From contig CAZRJG010000078.1 in NCBI GenBank assembly GCA_964600365.1, positions 1 to 9,697 of the forward strand: a stretch of 9,697 nucleotides of DNA. The letters run 5' to 3'. Of the stretch, positions 4,977 through 9,697 are shown piece by piece. Numbering within the stretch: the first letter of the stretch is position 1; each line of letters begins with the position of its first letter. This stretch comes from GCA-020352575 sp964600365 (GTDB lineage: Bacteria > Actinomycetota > Acidimicrobiia > Spongiisociales > JAENVV01). Under the pieces are notes generated by a model that did not search any database, was not told the DNA's origin, and was given only the letters and a program-made list of their open reading frames with translations. A program made the position numbers and the translations under genes.

Positions 4977-5029
4977 ACCTCGGGTTGGGGTGGAAGTCGC
5001 TGTCGCCCACGAGGACTCGCCGCGGACTT

Positions 5030-5050
5030 CCTCGCCGAGAACCGGCGAGG
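5030..5050 (-). terminator. 8-bp hairpin between tRNA-Ala and toxin 2
   Basis: CCTCGCCG (5030-5037) pairs with CGGCGAGG (5043-5050) around AGAAC. On the minus strand it begins 13 bp after the tRNA-Ala 3' end, and on the plus strand it follows the toxin stop by 53 bp. It could therefore terminate both converging transcripts. No T tract is present. Confidence 0.55.
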
Positions 5051-5063
5051 GGGTGAGGTCGGG

Positions 5064-5136
5064 TGGAGCTGAGGGGATTTGAACCCCTGACCCCCTGGTT
5101 GCAAACCAGGTGCTCTGCCAACTGAGCTACAGCCCC
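5064..5136 (-). tRNA. tRNA-Ala (anticodon UGC)
   Basis: This is a complete 73-nt cloverleaf on the minus strand. The acceptor is GGGGCTG with CAGCTCC, which includes the G3-U70 wobble that identifies alanine tRNAs. The D arm is GCTC...GAGC, and the anticodon arm is CCTGG-TTTGCAA-CCAGG with TGC. The T arm is AGGGG-TTCAAAT-CCCCT and the discriminator is A. The following bases read CCC, so CCA is not encoded. It is divergent from the acetyltransferase gene. Confidence 0.97.
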
Positions 5137-5146
5137 GGGAGACCCA

Positions 5147-5152
5147 ATGGTA
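5147..5152 (-). promoter_or_regulatory. -10-like element TACCAT for tRNA-Ala
   Basis: TACCAT on the minus strand ends 10 bp before the mature tRNA 5' base, so transcription would start only a few bases upstream. It is the same hexamer as at the cyclase gene. No clear -35 is visible. Confidence 0.5.
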
Positions 5153-5208
5153 CCGGTGGACGCGGAATTGCGGCCGCCCCGGATCCGCCGTGGTGCTTGA
5201 GTTGTCCC

Positions 5209-5646
5209 ATGGCCGTGCGACTCGAGTTGGTGACCCGCGACAACGTGCGGGACGTGGTCGATCTGTCCGTCGCCCCCGACCAGGAGGGCATGGTGGCGCC
5301 GAACGCGATCTCCCTCGCCGAGGCATACGTCTCGGAGCGGGCGTGGCCCCGGGCGATCGTGGCCGACGACGACCTGGTGGGCTTCCTCATGGTGGCGCTG
5401 CCGACCGAGGAGCACCCCGTCTGGTACCTGTGGAGGATGATGATCGCCGCCGACCGCCAGCGCAGCGGGTACGGCGCCGAGGCGGTCCGGCTCGTCATGG
5501 AGCAGGCACGGGCGAACGGGGCGACGGAGCTGTACGTGTCGTGGGTGCCGGGCGACCGCGGTCCCGAGCCCTTCTACCGCGGGCTCGGCTTCGAACCGAC
5601 CGGCGAGGTGCACGGCATCGAGGTCGAGGGCAAGGTCTCCCTCTAG
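5209..5646 (+). CDS. GNAT-family N-acetyltransferase, spermidine/diamine-type
   Basis: The 145-residue protein is a single GNAT domain that would move an acetyl group from acetyl-CoA to an amine. The N-terminal half (VAPNAISLAEAY, then PRAIVADDDLVGFLMV) and the strand LWRMMI resemble bacterial spermine/spermidine or diamine acetyltransferases. The acetyl-CoA pyrophosphate loop is QRSGYG (84-89), fitting Q/R-x-x-G-x-G/A. The C-terminal PFYRGLGFEPTGEV is typical of the fold. The ATG at 5209 is chosen because the in-frame sequence before it overlaps the tRNA-Ala gene and lacks family similarity. No Shine-Dalgarno sequence is visible; a weak TTGAGT ends 6 nt before the ATG. The stop TAG (5644-5646) overlaps the convergent lipoprotein stop. 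A polyamine substrate is inference from family resemblance. Confidence 0.88.
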   Translation: MAVRLELVTRDNVRDVVDLSVAPDQEGMVAPNAISLAEAYVSERAWPRAIVADDDLVGFLMVALPTEEHPVWYLWRMMIAADRQRSGYGAEAVRLVMEQARANGATELYVSWVPGDRGPEPFYRGLGFEPTGEVHGIEVEGKVSL

Positions 5647-6173
5647 CGACCCTCCCACCAGAGGGCGGTGATCACGACCTCGTCCTCGGCGAGGAGCACG
5701 TCCCCGGTGCGTTCCCGCTCGCCGAGCATCACCTCCACGGTCGCCTCGGCGAAGCGCTCCGACGGCGTCGTCGCCCAGCGGTCCCCGGCGAACCAGTCGG
5801 CGTCGGGCGGGTAGCCCATCGCGAGGAGGTACCCCTCCCGCACCTCTTCGTGCTCCTCGCACACCCGCTCCACGTGGTGGGTGAGCTCGTGGGCGAGTGA
5901 CCCCTTCAGCGACTCGGGGTCCTGGGGAACACGAACCACGATGGTGTGCGTCGTCCACTCGTACCGGGCGCGGTCCTCGATCTCGAACGACGCCTCGAGG
6001 GTGACGGGGCCGAAGCAGGCGAGGCGTGCCTCGGCGAACACCTCGAACTCCTCCCAGAATTCGAGTGCCACCGCCTCGAAGTCGGGACCCACGGACTCGC
6101 CGATGACCAGGCCCGCCGGCTCCGAGCAGCCCACGAGGAGGAGCACGAGGAGTGCGAGGGCGATCCGCCGCAT
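5643..6173 (-). CDS. Small lipoprotein with HExxH metallopeptidase-like motif
   Basis: This 176-residue protein starts with MRR and a hydrophobic stretch ALALLVLLLVG ending in the lipobox LVGC (Cys16), so it should be exported and lipid-anchored outside the membrane. The mature part has a conserved-looking HELTHH at 95-100, which contains the zinc-binding HExxH pattern of gluzincin-type peptidases. E143 in SERFAEATVEVM is a candidate third ligand. The domain is small for a peptidase, and activity is not certain. I do not recognise a named family. The ATG at 6171-6173 is chosen because it gives a complete signal peptide, and a -10-like CACACT lies 6 nt upstream. The gene is divergent from the cyclase gene (59 bp apart), and its stop overlaps the acetyltransferase stop in CTAG. 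Confidence 0.78.
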   Translation of the reverse strand: MRRIALALLVLLLVGCSEPAGLVIGESVGPDFEAVALEFWEEFEVFAEARLACFGPVTLEASFEIEDRARYEWTTHTIVVRVPQDPESLKGSLAHELTHHVERVCEEHEEVREGYLLAMGYPPDADWFAGDRWATTPSERFAEATVEVMLGERERTGDVLLAEDEVVITALWWEGR

Positions 6174-6179
6174 CCGGGG

Positions 6180-6185
6180 AGTGTG
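6180..6185 (-). promoter_or_regulatory. -10-like element CACACT for the lipoprotein gene
   Basis: CACACT on the minus strand ends 6 nt before the lipoprotein ATG. No ribosome site is present. The spacing matches the other apparently leaderless genes, but the hexamer is a weaker -10 match. Confidence 0.35.
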
Positions 6186-6220
6186 GCAGGGAACCGATGG
6201 CGCGCCGACCCATCCCCCCG

Positions 6221-6226
6221 TACCAT
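6221..6226 (+). promoter_or_regulatory. -10-like element TACCAT for the cyclase gene
   Basis: TACCAT ends 6 nt before GTG 6233 and no Shine-Dalgarno sequence lies between, consistent with a leaderless mRNA. It supports GTG 6233 over the second GTG at 6239. Confidence 0.5.
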
Positions 6227-6232
6227 CTCCCG

Positions 6233-9200
6233 GTGGCCGTGACCTGTGCATCGTGTGGGACCGAGGCCCCGGGAGGGGCCAAGTTCTGCATGGAGTGCGG
6301 CTCGAAGCTCGCCCTGGCGTGCTCGAACTGCGGCACCCAACTCCCCGACGCCGCGAAGTTCTGCCTCGAGTGCGGAACCCCGGTCGGAGGCACGCCGACA
6401 CAGCCCCAGCCCCCTCCGGCGTTCGCGCCCACGGCCGCCGAGGACCCGCCGCCGGTGGACGCCGCCGAGGAGAGGCGGATCATCACGGCGCTCTTCACCG
6501 ACCTCGCCGGCTTCACCTCCCACACCGAGTCGGTGGACCCGGAGGTGGCGGGGGAACGCCTGACGCTGTACCACCGCCTCGTCCGGGAGGAGGTGGAGGG
6601 CTACGACGGCCGCGTCGAGAAGCTCCTCGGTGACGGCGTCTTCGCCGTCTTCGGCGTCCCGACGGCCCACGAGGACGACCCCGAGCGGGCCGTCCGGGTC
6701 GCCCTGCGGATCCAAGAGGGTGTCCAGCGACTCAACGAGCAGCACCCCGGCATCGGTCTCGGGGTGCGGGTGGGCATCACCACCGGTGAAGCCGTCGTGC
6801 AGGTCGACCGGACCCGCAAGGACAAGGTGGGAATCGTCGGCGACGTCGTGAACACGGCGTCCCGTCTCGAGGGAGTCGCGCCGGTGGGGGGTGTGGTGGT
6901 GGACGAGCGCACCTACCTCGCGGCGAACCCGATGATCGACTTCCGCCCACTCCCCCCGGTGGAGTTGAAGGGGAAGGCCGAGCCGGTGCCGATCTGGCAA
7001 CCGACTGCCCCCAAGAGTCGCTACGGCGTGGCGATGGAGGACATGGCCGACACCCCGTTCGTCGGCCGCGATGCCGAACTGCGGCTCCTCATCGACACGT
7101 TCGACCGCGTGCTCCGCGAGGAAACCACGCAACTCGTGACGATCGTCGGCGAGCCGGGCGTCGGCAAGAGCCGCCTCATGCAGGAGTTCTGGAGGACGGT
7201 CGACACCCGGTCGGATGTGGTCTGCTGGTGGCGACAGGGTCGGTGCCTCCCCCTCGGTGAGGGGATCACCTTCTGGGCGATCAGCGAGGTGGTGAAGGCC
7301 CAGGCGGGGATCTTCGACTCGGACCCGCCGTGGCAGACCCAGCAGAAGCTCCGCGACTCGGTCCGCTCCCTCATCGACGACCAGTCCGAGGCGGACTGGG
7401 TGCTCTCCCGCCTCACCCCCCTCACCGGCACCGACGAGTCGGACTCCACGATCGAGCGGGGGGAGCTCTTCAACGCGTGGCTCCGGTACTTCGAGGCGCT
7501 CGCTGCCCGCAACCCCCTCGTCCTCGTCATCGAGGACCTTCATTGGGCCGACGACGCCCTCGTGGAGTTCCTTGAGCACCTCATCGATGGGACGCTCGGC
7601 TCGCCGATCCTCCTCATCACCACCGCCCGGCCGCAACTCCTGCGGGACCGCCCCACCTGGGGGGCCGGGAAGGTGAACGCCGCGTCGATCGGGCTCACCC
7701 CGCTCGACGACGAGGACACGAAGCGGCTCCTCGCCGACCTCCTCCCCGGGAGGCTCATGACCGCCGACGCCCAGCAACGGCTCCTCGAGCGATGCGGGGG
7801 CATCCCCCTGTACGCCACGGAGTTCGTCCGGCTCATCAAGGAGCAGGGCTCGGCCGAGCGCATCGAGGAGCTCGCGCTCCCCGACTCCGTGCAGGCGATC
7901 ACCGCGGCCCGACTCGACCTCCTCGATCGCCAGGACCGACAGGTGCTCCAGGTGGCTGCCGTGGTGGGAAAGGTGTTCTGGTCGGGGGCAATCGGGTTCG
8001 TGATGCCGATCTCCCGCGACGACATCCGCGCCGCGCTCCGGCGTCTTGCCCACCGAGAGCTCATTCGGCCGATCAGGAAGTCCTCGATCGAGGGAGAGGA
8101 CGAGTGGACGTTCGCCCACGCCCTCATCCGCGACGTCGCCTACGGGCGCCTCTCCAGGGCCGATCGTGCCGCACGGCACGAGGAGATCGGACGCTGGATG
8201 GAGGCGACGAGCAAGGACCGCATGACCGACGTCGCCGAGGTGCTCGCCTACCACTTCGGGGAGGCGATACGACTCCAGTCCGACCCCTCCCCGGAGATCG
8301 CGAGTCGCGCGTACGCGGCGCTCATGGCGGCGGGGCAACGGGCGAAGTCCCTCGACGTCCCGAGGGCGGTCCGCTTCCATCGGGATGCGGCAGAGATCGC
8401 CCCAAGTGAGCGGGAGAAGGGGCTCGCCCTGTTGGAGGCCGGCAAGGTCACCGGTGACCTCGCCGAGCTCGGCGACCTGGGGCGGGATGCCGCGGAGATC
8501 TTCGAACGACTCGGGGACGTCGAGAACCATGTGCGGGCGTTGGGGAACGTCAGCGGAAGCCTGTGGTGGTTCGGGGACACGCAGCGGGCCGGGGAGGTCC
8601 TCCATGACTCCATGGAGCTCCTGCAGGACCGCTTGGAGAGTGCCGCCGGGGCCGAGCTCCTCGTCCATCTGGCCTCGTACTACTGGAGGACGGGGAAACC
8701 CCTCGAGGCCGAGGCGACCCTCGAGCGGGCGCGGCCGATCGTGGAGCGATATGGCGACTTCCAGACCCGGGTCCGGCACCTCAGCATCACCGCGGGGAAC
8801 AAGCTCCAGATGGGGGACATCAGTGGGCACGAGATGAACGAGCAGGTGTTGCGGATGTACCTCGACCGGGGCGAGTCCGGCGCGGCGGCGAGTGCGTACA
8901 ACAACCTCGTCACCCACCAGCTCTTCTTCGACCCTGCGGAGAAGGTCCTCGCCAGGATCGACGAGGGCGTGGCGTTCGTCCAGTCGCGCGGCCTGAAAGC
9001 CGCCGAGTCGTGGACGCGCATGACCCGCTTGGAGTCCCTCTTCCCGCTGGGTCGCCTACGGGAGGCGCTGACGGAGGCCGAGGTGCTCCTGGAGATGGCA
9101 CAGGGTGGTCAGGCGCGCACGGGGACCCTCGGATGGCAGCACCTCCTCCGGAGTGCGCTCGGCATGCCGCCGAGGGACCCGCTCCCCGCGGTGGAGGCGG

Positions 9201-9697
9201 CGCGGGGGATCGATGACCCGCAGGTCCGGGGCCCCGTGCTGGCCTGGTGCCTGAACGACGCGTGGGGACTCGGCGAGGTGGAGTTGGCCGCGGAGATCGC
9301 CGATGAATTGGTGACGGCGTTCGAAGGGGACGATCACATCCAGGCGCTCGCGTTCCCGCTCTGCGTCGACACGCTCCTCGCGATGGGCCGGGTGGAGCAG
9401 GTGAAGGAGATGAACCTCCTGATGGACCCGGTGTGGCGCTACCAGGAGGCGCTGCGGCGACGTACCGAGGGAGTGGTCGCCGAGTTCGAGGACCGCCTCG
9501 ACGATGCGGTGGAGGCATTCCGGCGGGGGATGGCCATCGCAGATTCGCTCGGGCATACCTACAACGTGGCCTGGACGGGAGTCCCCCTCGCCCGCGTGCT
9601 CGGGGCACAGGGGAAGGATGCTGAGATGGAGGCGATCCTCGACCGGGTGGAGCCCCTCGCCCGGGAGATGGAGGCGCAGCCACTCGTCGACGAGATC
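6233..9697 (+). CDS. Double zinc ribbon / class III nucleotidyl cyclase / AAA ATPase / helical-repeat signalling protein (3' end outside window)
   Basis: At least 1155 residues are visible and the frame is still open at base 9697. Domains in order: a double zinc ribbon with C5/C8/C19/C22 and C30/C33/C44/C47; a Pro/Ala-rich linker; a class III cyclase domain (about 85-245); an AAA/STAND-like ATPase (about 275-600) starting at FVGR (276-279), with Walker A GEPGVGKS (306-313) and Walker B LVLVIED (429-435); then a long alpha-helical region to the end, probably TPR-like. In the cyclase domain the metal ligands D90 (FTDLAGFT) and D134 (LLGDG), the lysine K130, and the N207/R211 pair of VNTASR are present. 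The position seven before N207, normally Asp or Thr, is G200. These features fit an active, presumably cytoplasmic cyclase of uncertain nucleotide preference. The ligand sensed by the helical part is unknown. It is divergent from the lipoprotein gene. Confidence 0.92.
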   Translation, partial: MAVTCASCGTEAPGGAKFCMECGSKLALACSNCGTQLPDAAKFCLECGTPVGGTPTQPQPPPAFAPTAAEDPPPVDAAEERRIITALFTDLAGFTSHTESVDPEVAGERLTLYHRLVREEVEGYDGRVEKLLGDGVFAVFGVPTAHEDDPERAVRVALRIQEGVQRLNEQHPGIGLGVRVGITTGEAVVQVDRTRKDKVGIVGDVVNTASRLEGVAPVGGVVVDERTYLAANPMIDFRPLPPVELKGKAEPVPIWQPTAPKSRYGVAMEDMADTPFVGRDAELRLLIDTFDRVLREETTQLVTIVGEPGVGKSRLMQEFWRTVDTRSDVVCWWRQGRCLPLGEGITFWAISEVVKAQAGIFDSDPPWQTQQKLRDSVRSLIDDQSEADWVLSRLTPLTGTDESDSTIERGELFNAWLRYFEALAARNPLVLVIEDLHWADDALVEFLEHLIDGTLGSPILLITTARPQLLRDRPTWGAGKVNAASIGLTPLDDEDTKRLLADLLPGRLMTADAQQRLLERCGGIPLYATEFVRLIKEQGSAERIEELALPDSVQAITAARLDLLDRQDRQVLQVAAVVGKVFWSGAIGFVMPISRDDIRAALRRLAHRELIRPIRKSSIEGEDEWTFAHALIRDVAYGRLSRADRAARHEEIGRWMEATSKDRMTDVAEVLAYHFGEAIRLQSDPSPEIASRAYAALMAAGQRAKSLDVPRAVRFHRDAAEIAPSEREKGLALLEAGKVTGDLAELGDLGRDAAEIFERLGDVENHVRALGNVSGSLWWFGDTQRAGEVLHDSMELLQDRLESAAGAELLVHLASYYWRTGKPLEAEATLERARPIVERYGDFQTRVRHLSITAGNKLQMGDISGHEMNEQVLRMYLDRGESGAAASAYNNLVTHQLFFDPAEKVLARIDEGVAFVQSRGLKAAESWTRMTRLESLFPLGRLREALTEAEVLLEMAQGGQARTGTLGWQHLLRSALGMPPRDPLPAVEAARGIDDPQVRGPVLAWCLNDAWGLGEVELAAEIADELVTAFEGDDHIQALAFPLCVDTLLAMGRVEQVKEMNLLMDPVWRYQEALRRRTEGVVAEFEDRLDDAVEAFRRGMAIADSLGHTYNVAWTGVPLARVLGAQGKDAEMEAILDRVEPLAREMEAQPLVDEI

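Noticed and set aside
4408..6525. A 705-codon minus-strand open frame running across toxin 2, tRNA-Ala, the acetyltransferase and the lipoprotein gene
   Set aside because: It crosses a tRNA gene and several well-supported genes, and has Arg/Pro-rich, motif-free translation.
5906..8917. Very long open frame (about 1000 codons) on the minus strand opposite the cyclase gene
   Set aside because: Its translation is low-complexity, rich in Arg, Gly, Leu, Glu and Val, and shows no domain, while the plus strand carries clear zinc-ribbon, cyclase and Walker motifs. Long antisense frames are a by-product of G/C-rich third positions.

Overview
The window is GC-rich, gene-dense DNA that looks like the chromosome of a high-GC actinobacterium, possibly an uncultured deep-branching lineage. 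Evidence for this is the strong G/C bias at third codon positions, GTG starts, several apparently leaderless genes, an actinobacterial-type acyl-ACP desaturase, MazEF-like toxin-antitoxin pairs of actinobacterial style, and a zinc-ribbon/cyclase/AAA signalling protein. Species cannot be assigned from the sequence alone. The two tRNA genes lack an encoded CCA end.

Layout. (1) 1-513 (+): the C-terminal end of catalase-peroxidase KatG, followed by a strong hairpin (536-563) and a hairpin-rich GC spacer (615-692). (2) 710-1612 (-): a soluble di-iron acyl-ACP desaturase, with a perfect inverted repeat just before its ribosome binding site. (3) 1613-1962: no protein gene. It holds hairpins and a degenerate tandem duplication of about 90 bp that includes the 3' end of the following tRNA. 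(4) 1963-2037 (-): tRNA-Ile(GAU). (5) 2186-2794 (+): a class I SAM methyltransferase. (6) 2799-3361 (-): a MazEF-like toxin-antitoxin pair. (7) 3402-4355 (-): Sua5/TsaC, the threonylcarbamoyl-AMP synthase of the tRNA t6A37 pathway. (8) 4433-4976 (+): a second, unrelated MazEF-like pair, with a palindromic operator inside its promoter. (9) 5064-5136 (-): tRNA-Ala(UGC). (10) 5209-5646 (+): a GNAT acetyltransferase of the spermidine/diamine type. (11) 5643-6173 (-): a small lipoprotein with an HExxH metallopeptidase motif. (12) 6233-9697 (+, runs off the end): a large double-zinc-ribbon / class III nucleotidyl cyclase / AAA ATPase / helical-repeat protein.

The most coherent local theme is tRNA and RNA metabolism. 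Between tRNA-Ile and tRNA-Ala lie a tRNA-modification enzyme and two RNase-type toxin modules, one on each side of it. Whether they act together is inference. A second theme is promoter architecture: at least six genes have a -10-like hexamer (mostly TACNNT) ending 6-7 nt before the start codon, with no Shine-Dalgarno sequence, as expected for leaderless mRNAs.
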